Shown here in pieces: positions 9,776 through 17,665 of a DNA stretch of 64,000 nucleotides. The notes under the pieces were generated by a model. It saw only the letters and a program-made list of their open reading frames with translations, ran no database searches and had not been told where the DNA came from. The position numbers and the translations under genes are program-made. The stretch lies in NCBI GenBank assembly GCA_050485685.1, contig JBJHBW010000001.1:281031-345030 (forward strand), in the 5' to 3' direction. Position 1 is the stretch's first letter. Each line of letters begins with the position of its first letter. The DNA is from JBJHBP01 sp050485685. Its GTDB lineage: Bacteria > Pseudomonadota > Gammaproteobacteria > Steroidobacterales > Rariloculaceae.

Positions 9776-10386
9776 AACGAAGCGGCGCGACAGCAGCGGT
9801 GTTCGTGGCGCTGCTGGCAGGCGGCTGCGCACATCTGGCGGACGAAGGCGATGGCCTGACACTGGCGGAGAGGCAGGCGCGTCTGGCCTCCCTGCCTGCC
9901 TGGGAAATGCGCGGACGTCTCGCGGTCAGCAGCCCGGATGGCGGTTTTCAGGGCAGTTTTCTCTGGCATGCGGTCAACGAGAACATCACTCTGACGGTAC
10001 GCGGCCCTTTCGGCGCCAGCGTGCTGCATGTCACCGGCACTGCTGACGCACTGACGGTTACCGCCCGCGGCGACACCTGGGAGCTTGGTGATCCGGAAAT
10101 CGAACTGTCAGCCCTGCTGGGCTGGTGGGTACCGGTCACCAGCCTGGGCGCATGGCTGACCGGACGACCGGATCCGGAATGGCAGGCGCGCAGCGAACCG
10201 GGCCCGGCGCGCACGATCGGCGCCCTGGAGCAGCGGCTGTGGCGTGTGGAATATCCTGCCTGGCAGTTGCGTGAAGGGCTGCTGCTGCCGCGGCGCATAG
10301 ACATGACCCATGACGATCTGTCGCTGCGCGTCACGGTGGACAGTTTCTCCGCGCAGACGGTGGCCGGCTCTGCCGGCTTGAACTGA
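9772..10386 (+). CDS. lolB: Outer-membrane lipoprotein insertase LolB
   Basis: LolB receives lipoproteins from periplasmic LolA and inserts them into the outer membrane; it is itself a lipoprotein. The 204-residue protein has a signal peptide ending in AGG|C (C19), then the LolB opening WEMRGRLAVSSPDGGFQGSF and LTVRGPFGASVLHVTG, which form the first strands of the half-barrel. It overlaps the TPR gene by four bases. In most Gammaproteobacteria ispE follows lolB directly; here tRNA-Gln and prs come next with no ispE. Confidence 0.93.
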   Translation: MKRSGATAAVFVALLAGGCAHLADEGDGLTLAERQARLASLPAWEMRGRLAVSSPDGGFQGSFLWHAVNENITLTVRGPFGASVLHVTGTADALTVTARGDTWELGDPEIELSALLGWWVPVTSLGAWLTGRPDPEWQARSEPGPARTIGALEQRLWRVEYPAWQLREGLLLPRRIDMTHDDLSLRVTVDSFSAQTVAGSAGLN

Positions 10387-10518
10387 GCGGCACGGCGCCA
10401 GCACAATACGCCCGCGCAGGAAGCCGGGAACATGACCGTTCCGATCGAATTCACCGTCACGCAGGAACCTGCCGGTAAACGCACAACGGTGTATTGAATC
10501 GGGCAGACACAGGACTTT

Positions 10519-10593
10519 TGGGGTGTAGCCAAGTGGTAAGGCAACGGGTTTTGATCCCGTGATGCGCAGGTTCGAATCCTGCCACCCCAGCCA
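10519..10593 (+). tRNA. tRNA-Gln (anticodon TTG)
   Basis: The 75-base cloverleaf has an acceptor stem TGGGGTG paired with CACCCCA, discriminator G and an encoded CCA end. The D arm is GCC AAGTGGTAA GGC, the anticodon loop TTTTGAT gives anticodon TTG, and the T arm is GCAGG TTCGAAT CCTGC. A tRNA-Gln just before prs is typical of several Gammaproteobacteria. Confidence 0.97.
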
Positions 10594-10672
10594 ACTTCCG
10601 CGCTGCGCGGCTGCAGCCTGATGCACGTCCGCATGCCTTTGCACGCAAACAATGATATTTGGAGAGAGCAGC

Positions 10673-11626
10673 TTGGATCCGGGCCAGATCACGCTATTTT
10701 CCGGTAATGCACACCCGGCACTGGCCAGGGACATTGCCTGGCACCTCAGCATGCCGGTGGGCAAGATCACTGTCGGCCGTTTCAGCGATGGCGAGGTGGC
10801 CGTGGAGATCATGGAAAATATCCGCGGACACGAGGTATTCCTGGTCCAGCCCACCTGCCCGCCCGTCAACGACACGCTGATGGAGCTGCTGGTCATGGCC
10901 GATGCCTGCCAGCGCGCGTCCGCGAGTCGCGTCACCGCGCTGATCCCGTATCTGGGATACAGCCGCCAGGACCGTCGCCCGCGCGCGGCACGAGTGCCGA
11001 TCACGGCCAAGCTGGTCGCCAATATGATCACGACATCCGGCATAGACCGCGTGATCACCGTTGACGTACACGCCGACCAGATCCAGGGATTCTTCGACAT
11101 CCCGGTGGACAACATCTATGCGTCACCGGTACTGCTCGGCGACGCGTGGAAACAGAAGTATGACGACATGGTCGTCGTGTCACCTGATGTGGGAGGCGCT
11201 GAACGCGCCCGCGCGCTGGCCAAACGCCTGGACGACGCGGAACTGGCGATCATCGACAAGCGCCGCCGTCAGGCCAACTCCGCCGAGGTCATGAACGTGA
11301 TCGGCGAAGTCAGCGGCAAGACCTGCGTGCTGATCGACGACATGGTGGATACCGCCGGCACGCTGTGCCAGGCGGGACGCGCCCTGAAGGACCGAGGTGC
11401 GGTACGGGTAGTGGCCTATATCACCCACCCGGTACTGTCCGGCCCTGCCGTACAACGTATCCAGGAATCGGTGCTGGACGAACTGGTCGTCACTGACACG
11501 ATCCCGCTCAATGCCGAGGCGACCGCCTGCCCCAAGATCCGCCAGCTCAGCGTGGCGGAGCTGCTGGCGGAGACCATACGCCGCATCAGCGATGCCGAAT
11601 CTGTCAGCTCCCTCTATCTGGACTGA
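10673..11626 (+). CDS. prs: Ribose-phosphate pyrophosphokinase (PRPP synthetase)
   Basis: Prs makes PRPP from ribose-5-phosphate and ATP for nucleotide, histidine and tryptophan synthesis. The class I features are intact: the flexible-loop SRQDRRPRAARVPITAK, TVDVHADQIQGFFD, and the PRPP-binding LIDDMVDTAGTLCQA. I prefer a TTG start at 10673 because GGAGAG lies six bases before it and it gives an N-terminus (MDPGQITLFSGNA) that matches the family; the ATG at 10652 would add seven residues but has no Shine-Dalgarno. A second, divergent PRPP synthetase is encoded at 42643-43632. rplY, pth and ychF follow in the usual order. Confidence 0.96.
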   Translation: MDPGQITLFSGNAHPALARDIAWHLSMPVGKITVGRFSDGEVAVEIMENIRGHEVFLVQPTCPPVNDTLMELLVMADACQRASASRVTALIPYLGYSRQDRRPRAARVPITAKLVANMITTSGIDRVITVDVHADQIQGFFDIPVDNIYASPVLLGDAWKQKYDDMVVVSPDVGGAERARALAKRLDDAELAIIDKRRRQANSAEVMNVIGEVSGKTCVLIDDMVDTAGTLCQAGRALKDRGAVRVVAYITHPVLSGPAVQRIQESVLDELVVTDTIPLNAEATACPKIRQLSVAELLAETIRRISDAESVSSLYLD

Positions 11627-11771
11627 GTACCTGGACTGACGCCACAGTACCCCACTGACCGCCACCAGCCACGCCGGCCCGCGGGGGCCTCACAAAACAG
11701 CCAGCCGCCGGAGCGACTAGCCGCTGTCGTTCCCTGCTGGTATCATCCGCGCCCTTCCGGAGGAATGCACC

Positions 11772-12431
11772 GTGACCAGTTTCAATTTGGAAGCCGAAAA
11801 GCGCGAGCTTCAGGGCTCGGCAAACAATCGCAGGCTGCGCCGTGAGGGCCGTGTACCGGCCGTCATCTATGGCGGTGGCAAGGATCCCATGCATGTTTCG
11901 CTGAACCATATGCGGCTGCTGCGTGAGATGCAGGAAGAGGCGTTCTACACGACCATCCTGTCCATCAAGGTCGGATCCACATCCGAATCCGCCGTCGTGA
12001 AAGAAGTGCAGCGGCACCCTTACAAGCCCCAGGTGCTGCACCTGGATTTCCAGCGGGTCGTCGAGGATGAGGACATCACACTGCATGTGCCCATCCACTT
12101 CATCGGCGAAGCGACCGCCAGGGGCGTGAAGGAACAGGGCGGTGTGATCGAACACCTGATGACCGATGTGGAAGTCACCTGCCTGCCGCGCTACCTGCCG
12201 GAATATCTGGAACTGGACATCTCCGCGCTGGAACTGAATCAGATCCTGCACCTGTCCGACATTCCTCTGCCGGAAGGCGTGACTCTGGTTGCGCTCGCCC
12301 ATCAGCAGGATCACCCTGTCGTCTCGATCAGCCCGCCGCGGCGTGAAGAGGCGGAAGAAGGCGAGGAAGCGCCCGAAGCCGAGGTGCCAACCGTCGCCGA
12401 AACGCGCTCCGAGGACAAGGACGAGAGCTGA
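11772..12431 (+). CDS. rplY: 50S ribosomal protein L25 (long, Ctc-type)
   Basis: L25 binds 5S rRNA. The 219-residue product is the long CTC form with an N-terminal L25 domain (LEAEKREL, RRLRREGRVPAVIYGGG) and a C-terminal beta domain, ending in an acidic Glu-rich tail of ~25 residues. The start is GTG 11772, with GGAGGAAT just upstream. It sits between prs and pth as in other Gammaproteobacteria. Confidence 0.95.
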   Translation: MTSFNLEAEKRELQGSANNRRLRREGRVPAVIYGGGKDPMHVSLNHMRLLREMQEEAFYTTILSIKVGSTSESAVVKEVQRHPYKPQVLHLDFQRVVEDEDITLHVPIHFIGEATARGVKEQGGVIEHLMTDVEVTCLPRYLPEYLELDISALELNQILHLSDIPLPEGVTLVALAHQQDHPVVSISPPRREEAEEGEEAPEAEVPTVAETRSEDKDES

Positions 12432-12448
12432 CCGCACGCAGTGCGGTC
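12430..12448 (+). promoter_or_regulatory. Stem-loop between rplY and pth
   Basis: A perfect 8-bp stem (GACCGCAC with GTGCGGTC, 3-base loop) begins at the rplY stop codon and ends eight bases before the pth ATG. There is no T-run, so it is not an intrinsic terminator; the pth start has no clear Shine-Dalgarno. It could affect pth translation or mRNA stability. Confidence 0.4.
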
Positions 12449-12456
12449 ACCTCCGC

Positions 12457-13068
12457 ATGGAACATCGGATCGAGCTTGTCGTTGGCCTGGGAAATCCTGG
12501 TCCGGAATATCAGCTGACACGCCACAACGTCGGGTTCTGGCTGGTGGACGCGCTGGCCTCCGCCCACGGCGGGGTCTTTGAGCGCGATCGCAAGGCCTTC
12601 GGTGAGACAGCCGACATCACGGTGGCCGGCAGGCGCATCAGATTGCTGAAACCGGGCACGTTCATGAACCTCAGTGGCCGTGCCGTGGGCAGCCTTGCGA
12701 ATTTCTACCGCATCGCACCGGAAAGCATCCTGATTGCGTATGACGAACTGGACCTGCCTCCGGGGCGGGTCAAGCTGAAATTCGGCGGCGGCGGTGCCGG
12801 TCACCGCGGCATGGCCAGTGTGATCGAACATATCGGCCAGCAGTTCTGGCGATTGCGACTGGGCATAGGGCACCCGGGCCCCGGGCAACGCGATCAGGTC
12901 ATCGGTTACGTTCTCGGTCGCGCAAATGCCGAGCAGGAAAAGCTGATACTCGATGTCATTCGCCATACGGTCGACGCCATGCCCATGCTGATCGAGTCCG
13001 GTCCCGAGAAGGCAAAGAATACGTTACACGCAATCAAACCCGCCGGGACCGAGCCCGACACGGACTGA
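12457..13068 (+). CDS. pth: Peptidyl-tRNA hydrolase
   Basis: Pth cleaves peptidyl-tRNA released from stalled ribosomes. The 203-residue product has the family signatures VVGLGNPGPEYQLTRHNVGF at the N-terminus (with the catalytic His in TRHNVG) and LLKPGTFMNLSGRAV, plus YDELDLPPG and GGGGAGHRGM. I place the start at ATG 12457; the longer open frame upstream runs inside rplY in another frame and is not part of Pth. Confidence 0.96.
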   Translation: MEHRIELVVGLGNPGPEYQLTRHNVGFWLVDALASAHGGVFERDRKAFGETADITVAGRRIRLLKPGTFMNLSGRAVGSLANFYRIAPESILIAYDELDLPPGRVKLKFGGGGAGHRGMASVIEHIGQQFWRLRLGIGHPGPGQRDQVIGYVLGRANAEQEKLILDVIRHTVDAMPMLIESGPEKAKNTLHAIKPAGTEPDTD

Positions 13069-13113
13069 CGCAATCGCAGGCGAACTGCTGCGATCGCACA
13101 CGGAGCAAAGCAG

Positions 13114-14208
13114 ATGGATCTGAAATGCGGCATCGTCGGACTGCCCAATGTCGGCAAGTCCACACTGTTCAATGCGCTGACCGCAGCGGCCATTCCGGCC
13201 GAGAACTATCCGTTCTGCACCATAGACCCGAACGTGGGTGTGGTAGCGGTGCCGGATCCCGGACTCGATGCGATTGCGGCGCTGGTCAAGCCCGCTCGCG
13301 TGGTGCCCACGATCGTGGAGTTCGTGGACATTGCCGGACTGGTGCGCGGCGCATCGAAGGGCGAGGGACTGGGCAACCAGTTTCTCGCTCACATACGTGA
13401 GACTCACGCAATCGCGCATGTCGTACGCTGCTTCAGCGACGACGATGTCACACATGTGTCCGGCCGCATCGATCCGGTGGACGATGTCGATACGATCGAG
13501 ACCGAACTCTTGCTGGCTGATCTGGAAACCGTTCAGCGCAGTCTGGAGCGGGCCGAGCGTAACGCCAAGACCAATGAAAAATCAGCCGTGGCCAGACGCG
13601 ATTTCCTGCGTCAGGTGCTGACGCGGCTGGAGGGCGGCGAGCCTGTTCGCGGCATGGACGTCGACAGCGCCAGCCTCCCGTTGCTGAAAGAGCTGCACCT
13701 GATCACAGCCAAGCCCATGATGTATGTGGCGAACGTGGCCGAGAACGACGCCGCCGGCGGCAATCCGCTGGTGGATCGCGTCCGCGAACTCGCAGCCGCT
13801 CGTGATGCCGAGGTGGTGGTCGTCTCGGCCGCCGTGGAAGCGGAACTGGCCGCACTGGCCGTGGAAGACCGTGCCGAGTTTCTCGATGCACTGGGCCTGA
13901 CAGAGCCGGGATTGAACCGCGTGATACGCTCCGCCTACACACTGCTGGGGCTGAAGACGTTCTACACTGCAGGCCCGAAGGAAGTGCGTGCCTGGGCGGT
14001 GCGCAGCAATGCCACCGCGTACGATGCCGCCGGCGAGATCCACACGGACTTTCAGCGCGGTTTCATACGCGCCGAGGTCATCGCGCACGAAGCCTACCTG
14101 CGGCTGGGCGGTGAGCAGGAAGCGCGCAAGGCGGGCGAATTGAGGCTGGAAGGCCGCAATTACGTGCTGGCTGAAGGCGATGTGGTGCACTTTCGCTTCA
14201 ACGTCTGA
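13114..14208 (+). CDS. ychF: Redox-regulated ATPase/GTPase YchF (OLA1 family)
   Basis: The 364-residue protein has the P-loop GLPNVGKST, the G2/G3 region FVDIAGLVRGASKGEGLGN and an NxxE-type G4 (NVAEND), which favours ATP over GTP in this family, followed by the C-terminal TGS domain that ends with the ARKAGELRLEGRNYVLAEG and DVVHFRFNV stretches. Proposed roles are in ribosome-linked and oxidative-stress regulation. It is the last gene of the prs-rplY-pth-ychF block. Confidence 0.95.
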   Translation: MDLKCGIVGLPNVGKSTLFNALTAAAIPAENYPFCTIDPNVGVVAVPDPGLDAIAALVKPARVVPTIVEFVDIAGLVRGASKGEGLGNQFLAHIRETHAIAHVVRCFSDDDVTHVSGRIDPVDDVDTIETELLLADLETVQRSLERAERNAKTNEKSAVARRDFLRQVLTRLEGGEPVRGMDVDSASLPLLKELHLITAKPMMYVANVAENDAAGGNPLVDRVRELAAARDAEVVVVSAAVEAELAALAVEDRAEFLDALGLTEPGLNRVIRSAYTLLGLKTFYTAGPKEVRAWAVRSNATAYDAAGEIHTDFQRGFIRAEVIAHEAYLRLGGEQEARKAGELRLEGRNYVLAEGDVVHFRFNV

Positions 14209-14316
14209 ACTGCCCGGTCAGCGCAGAGACTGGCCGGATCTGGCGCAGGCCGCTTGCCGTTGAGGCCTGCACAGGCAGAATAGAGCACACTTCCCAAAGT
14301 AACCCGGGACCGGATC

Positions 14317-14763
14317 ATGCAGATTTTCGAAGGCGTTCCATCAGCATTCCTGCTAGTTCTCGCACTTATCGTGCTGGTCTGGCTGGTGCTGGTCTTTCTG
14401 GTTCCGTTCATGGTGGAAGGCATCCGCGGCTCCTCGCGCAAGACCTATGAGGAGCTGCGCGAGATGAACGAGAAGCTGGACCGCCTGGCGGCGCTGCTCG
14501 CCGATCAGGCCAGACTCATGCGCACCGGCGCCGCCTCCGGAGCCGGATTGTCGCAACCTGAGGCCGGCCCTGCCGCGCGCAGGCCGGACGCAACGCCGGC
14601 AGCACCAGGATCGGGACGCAAGCCGGCCACGGCTCAGCAACAGGATTCGCCGCCGCCACGACGAGAACCAACGATCTCCGATACGCCGCCACCCACCCGC
14701 ACCAGGCGCGAGCCCACGCTGGGACCGGGTGAACGGCCCCGCTCCGACCCTTCGGTCAGCTGA
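14317..14763 (+). CDS. Small single-pass membrane protein of unknown function
   Basis: The 148-residue product has one transmembrane helix at about residues 8-32 (SAFLLVLALIVLVWLVLVFL), then a short amphipathic or coiled-coil stretch (TYEELREMNEKLDRLAALLADQ), and a C-terminal half that is low-complexity, rich in Pro, Ala, Arg and Thr. No recognised domain. Its 3' end overlaps the convergent antiporter gene by eight bases. The N-terminal anchor and heptad-like segment suggest a scaffold or membrane tether, which is only inference. Confidence 0.6.
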   Translation: MQIFEGVPSAFLLVLALIVLVWLVLVFLVPFMVEGIRGSSRKTYEELREMNEKLDRLAALLADQARLMRTGAASGAGLSQPEAGPAARRPDATPAAPGSGRKPATAQQQDSPPPRREPTISDTPPPTRTRREPTLGPGERPRSDPSVS

Positions 14764-15721
14764 GCGTCAACAGCAGCCAGGCCACATAGGCGAGGTAAGC
14801 GGCGAGCAACGCTGCGCCATCCGGCCTCGTAATCACGCCTGGCCGCTTTGTCACGAACCCGATCACGAACAACGACAGGGTGAGCAGCACCATGACCAGC
14901 ATGTCGCGGTGCAACAGCGCGGGCGCTATCTGCATGGGCTGAATCAGTCCGGCGATCCCGACGACAACCAGCGTGTTGAACAGGTTGGAACCCACCACGT
15001 TACCGACCGCCAGATCCGGTTCTCCCTTGCGCGCCGCCGCGACCGCCGAGGCCAGTTCCGGCAGTGAGGTGCCGATCGCAACAACCGTCAGGCCCACCAC
15101 CAGATCATCAACACCCAGATGCAGTGCGAGCGTGACCGCGCCCCACACCAGCACCTGGGAACTCACCAGCAGCAGCACCAGACCGATGGCGAGCCATCCT
15201 ACGGAGGCCCTCAGTGACATCGGGTGAGCCGCCAGTTCCCTGCCCATGTCCACACCCAGGGCGTCATCACGATGGCGCAGCGCATCGATCACGCTGTAGC
15301 TCATGACCATCACGAACACAGCCAGCAACACCACGGCATCAACCCGGCTCAGCATTCCGTCCAGCATGAGCAGTACGGCCAGCGCCGTCACGGCCGCCAG
15401 GATCGGCAGTTCCCTGCGCAGCAATTTCGAGCGCAGCACCACGGGGGCGAGCAGCGCGCTCAGGCCAAGCACAACGGCGATATTGATGATATTGGAGCCG
15501 TACGCGTTGCCCAGCGCGACGCCCGGGCTGCCCTGCGACGCAGCCAGTGCCGACACCAGCATCTCCGGCACCGACGTTCCGAAACCGATCACGATGATGC
15601 CGATCAGCAGCGGCGCCATGCGCAGATGGCGCGCAAACGCCGCAGCACCGTCCACGAAGCGGTCGGCGCTGAAGATCAGTCCGGCGAAACCGGCCAGCAG
15701 GGCTAACAGGGCAGGCAGCAT
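14756..15721 (-). CDS. Calcium/sodium antiporter (CaCA family, YrbG-like)
   Basis: The 321-residue inner-membrane protein shows the two inverted alpha-repeats of the cation/Ca exchanger superfamily: GFGTSVPEMLVSAL with GNAYGSNIINI in the first half and AIGTSLPELASAV with GNVVGSNLFNT in the second. About ten hydrophobic segments are apparent. Such proteins exchange Na+ or H+ for Ca2+. Length and symmetry are normal for the bacterial YrbG group. Confidence 0.92.
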   Translation of the reverse strand: MLPALLALLAGFAGLIFSADRFVDGAAAFARHLRMAPLLIGIIVIGFGTSVPEMLVSALAASQGSPGVALGNAYGSNIINIAVVLGLSALLAPVVLRSKLLRRELPILAAVTALAVLLMLDGMLSRVDAVVLLAVFVMVMSYSVIDALRHRDDALGVDMGRELAAHPMSLRASVGWLAIGLVLLLVSSQVLVWGAVTLALHLGVDDLVVGLTVVAIGTSLPELASAVAAARKGEPDLAVGNVVGSNLFNTLVVVGIAGLIQPMQIAPALLHRDMLVMVLLTLSLFVIGFVTKRPGVITRPDGAALLAAYLAYVAWLLLTLS

Positions 15722-15963
15722 GAACCCGGGGTTTACCGTCCAAGCCAGTGTGACAGGCGCCGTGCCGGTACAGCACGCAGGGTGCCCGGCAGGTCAACGC
15801 GAGACTATGTCGACTACTGCCCCTGAGTACAAGCGCGACGGCAGCCACAATGCCATGGCATGCTGCCGTTCGCAGCCTGAAGCTGCGATAATCGGGCGCA
15901 AGGCACGGCAGGCGACTGCCGGCACCGGACATCGACAGAACAATCAGAAGGCGGGGAGCAGAC

Positions 15964-16854
15964 GTGAACGAACAACGACATTTCGTGCTCAGGGGGTTTG
16001 CGGCCTGCGCCGTGGGCACCCTGCTCTTGACGACAGCCACCAGCACATTTGCCCAGAATGACGAACTGGTCGCACGCGGCGACTATCTGGTTAATGGCGT
16101 AGCCGCCTGCGGCAACTGCCATACACCGCGCGATCCGGACGGGCGGTTCGCGTTTCTGGAAGGCATGCATCTGGCCGGTGCGTACGTGATCGAGGAACCG
16201 GAGTTTCGCGCCTATGCGCCGAACATCACGCAGGACCCGGAAACCGGGATAGGTAACTGGACCGACGAGCAGATCGCACTGGCGATTCGGGAAGGGCGCC
16301 ATCCGGATGGCCGCACCCTGGGTCCGCCGATGGCGTTTCCTTTCTATCGCGGCATATCCGACAACGATCTCGCGGCGATAGTTGCTTACCTGCGAACCGT
16401 ACCGCCCGTTCACAACGAAGTGCCACGCACCGAGTTCCGCATTCCTCTGCCGCCGGAATACGGTCCGCCGATAGACAGCGTACCGGACGTGCCACGCGAC
16501 GACATTCTCGCGTATGGCGCGTATCTCGCCGGCCCTGTCGGACATTGCACCGACTGCCACACACCGCTGGTGCAGGGTCAGCACGACATGAGCCGCGAGG
16601 GCCTGGGCGGCAATGTCTTTCCGCGACCTTTCAACGCCAACTGGGCAGCCGTGGCCCGCAACATCACGCCACACCCGCAGCTTGGTATAGGCAACTGGAC
16701 CGACGAGCAGATCAAACGCGCGATCACGGAAGGCATACGACCCGACGGATCAGAGATGACGCCGTTCATGGCCTATCCGATGTACGCGCGCATGACGGAT
16801 GAGGATCTCAATGCCATCATCGCTTATCTGCGCAGCCTGGATCCGCTGCCCTGA
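15964..16854 (+). CDS. Exported diheme cytochrome c
   Basis: The 296-residue product has a Sec signal peptide (cleavage probably after TFA) and two class I cytochrome c domains, each with one heme motif: CGNCH and CTDCH. The two halves are clearly duplicated (NITQDPETGIGNWTDEQI and NITPHPQLGIGNWTDEQI). Related diheme proteins are electron-accepting subunits of membrane alcohol or aldehyde dehydrogenases. There is no dehydrogenase next to it here; the PQQ dehydrogenase at 29.8 kb carries its own heme. Start is GTG 15964 with GGAG upstream. Confidence 0.9.
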   Translation: MNEQRHFVLRGFAACAVGTLLLTTATSTFAQNDELVARGDYLVNGVAACGNCHTPRDPDGRFAFLEGMHLAGAYVIEEPEFRAYAPNITQDPETGIGNWTDEQIALAIREGRHPDGRTLGPPMAFPFYRGISDNDLAAIVAYLRTVPPVHNEVPRTEFRIPLPPEYGPPIDSVPDVPRDDILAYGAYLAGPVGHCTDCHTPLVQGQHDMSREGLGGNVFPRPFNANWAAVARNITPHPQLGIGNWTDEQIKRAITEGIRPDGSEMTPFMAYPMYARMTDEDLNAIIAYLRSLDPLP

Positions 16855-16928
16855 CCGGGCCACGCCCGGTTCGGCACCGGCAGCGGTCCGTGTGATACAG
16901 GGCTGAAACAAACCGAGGCGTAAAAAAA

Positions 16929-16955
16929 GCGGGCACCGGAGTCTCCGGTGCCCGC
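16929..16955 (-). terminator. Rho-independent terminator on the minus strand
   Basis: A perfect 12-bp stem (GCGGGCACCGGA with its complement, 3-base loop) is preceded on the plus strand by seven A residues (16922-16928), so on the minus strand the hairpin is followed by TTTTTTT. It would end transcripts coming from the RRM gene at 17141-17497. On the plus strand the tract after the hairpin is not U-rich, so it is at best a weak terminator for the cytochrome gene. Confidence 0.75.
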
Positions 16956-16988
16956 CTTCTGTCAGCTCGACAGGGTCATCGCGAATGT

Positions 16989-17020
16989 TTGGACACGGCC
17001 GTCGACCGGTGGTCTATAAT
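16989..17020 (+). promoter_or_regulatory. Promoter of tRNA-Met
   Basis: A consensus -10 box TATAAT lies at 17015-17020, about 11 bases before the tRNA 5' end, with a TTGGAC-like -35 at 16989-16994 (20-base spacing, longer than ideal). Confidence 0.5.
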
Positions 17021-17031
17021 TGCGGCCCCGT

Positions 17032-17108
<77 letters not shown>

Positions 17109-17140
17109 TCCTTCTCAGGTCATGTCACACGGCGCAGCTG

Positions 17141-17497
17141 TTACCAGCGACCGCCGCCACCACCGTAGCCGCCACCGCCACCGCCGTAGCCGCCACCACC
17201 ACCGCGACGGCCGCCACCGCCGCCACCGCCACCGCCGCCGGGGCGACGCTGCTGAGGCTTGGCTTCGTTGACTGTCATCGGCCGGCCATCGTAATCGGTA
17301 CCGTTCAGTCTATCGATCGCGGCCTGTGCTTCCGCATCAGTGGCCATTTCGACAAATCCGAAACCCTTGCTGCGGCCCGTGTCACGGTCGGTAATCAGCT
17401 TGGCGGATTCGACGGTGCCATACTCGGCAAACTTGGCCGACAGATTCTCTTCGGTCACGGTGTACGGCAAGTTGCCGACGTAAAGCTTTCTGCCCAT
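17141..17497 (-). CDS. Glycine-rich RRM RNA-binding protein (cold-inducible Rbp type)
   Basis: The 118-residue protein is one RNA recognition motif followed by a glycine/arginine-rich tail. RNP2 is LYVGNL near residue 5 and RNP1 is KGFGFVEM near residue 45; the tail has runs of Gly broken by Arg and Tyr (GGYGGGGGGYGG type). Proteins of this form bind single-stranded RNA and are often cold-induced. The Shine-Dalgarno AGGAGG lies six bases before the ATG and can pair with an upstream CCTCCT (see the regulatory feature), which suggests control at translation. A minus-strand terminator lies downstream beyond the tRNA. Confidence 0.92.
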   Translation of the reverse strand: MGRKLYVGNLPYTVTEENLSAKFAEYGTVESAKLITDRDTGRSKGFGFVEMATDAEAQAAIDRLNGTDYDGRPMTVNEAKPQQRRPGGGGGGGGGGRRGGGGGYGGGGGGYGGGGGRW

Positions 17498-17503
17498 TTG
17501 TAT

Positions 17504-17533
17504 CCTCCTGAGGTGACAAAACCGATTAGGAGG
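17504..17533 (-). promoter_or_regulatory. Candidate RBS-occluding hairpin in the leader of the RRM gene
   Basis: In the minus-strand mRNA, CCUCCU (17533-17528) is perfectly complementary to the Shine-Dalgarno AGGAGG (17509-17504), with 18 bases between, inside which GGU and ACC can also pair. Folding would hide the ribosome-binding site. The pairing is seen in the sequence; a role as a thermosensor or autoregulatory site is inference. Confidence 0.5.
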
Positions 17534-17665
17534 TAGGGGCAGAATGCCCGTTGACTCGCTAGAACGGTTGTAAAGGCCAAATGATTGTAGCCCAGGAAAG
17601 TTCGGTGCGCACCAGCCCCCTGAGCCTGTGACGGCATGGGCACAGGGCAGCCAGGGAAGGTCGGG

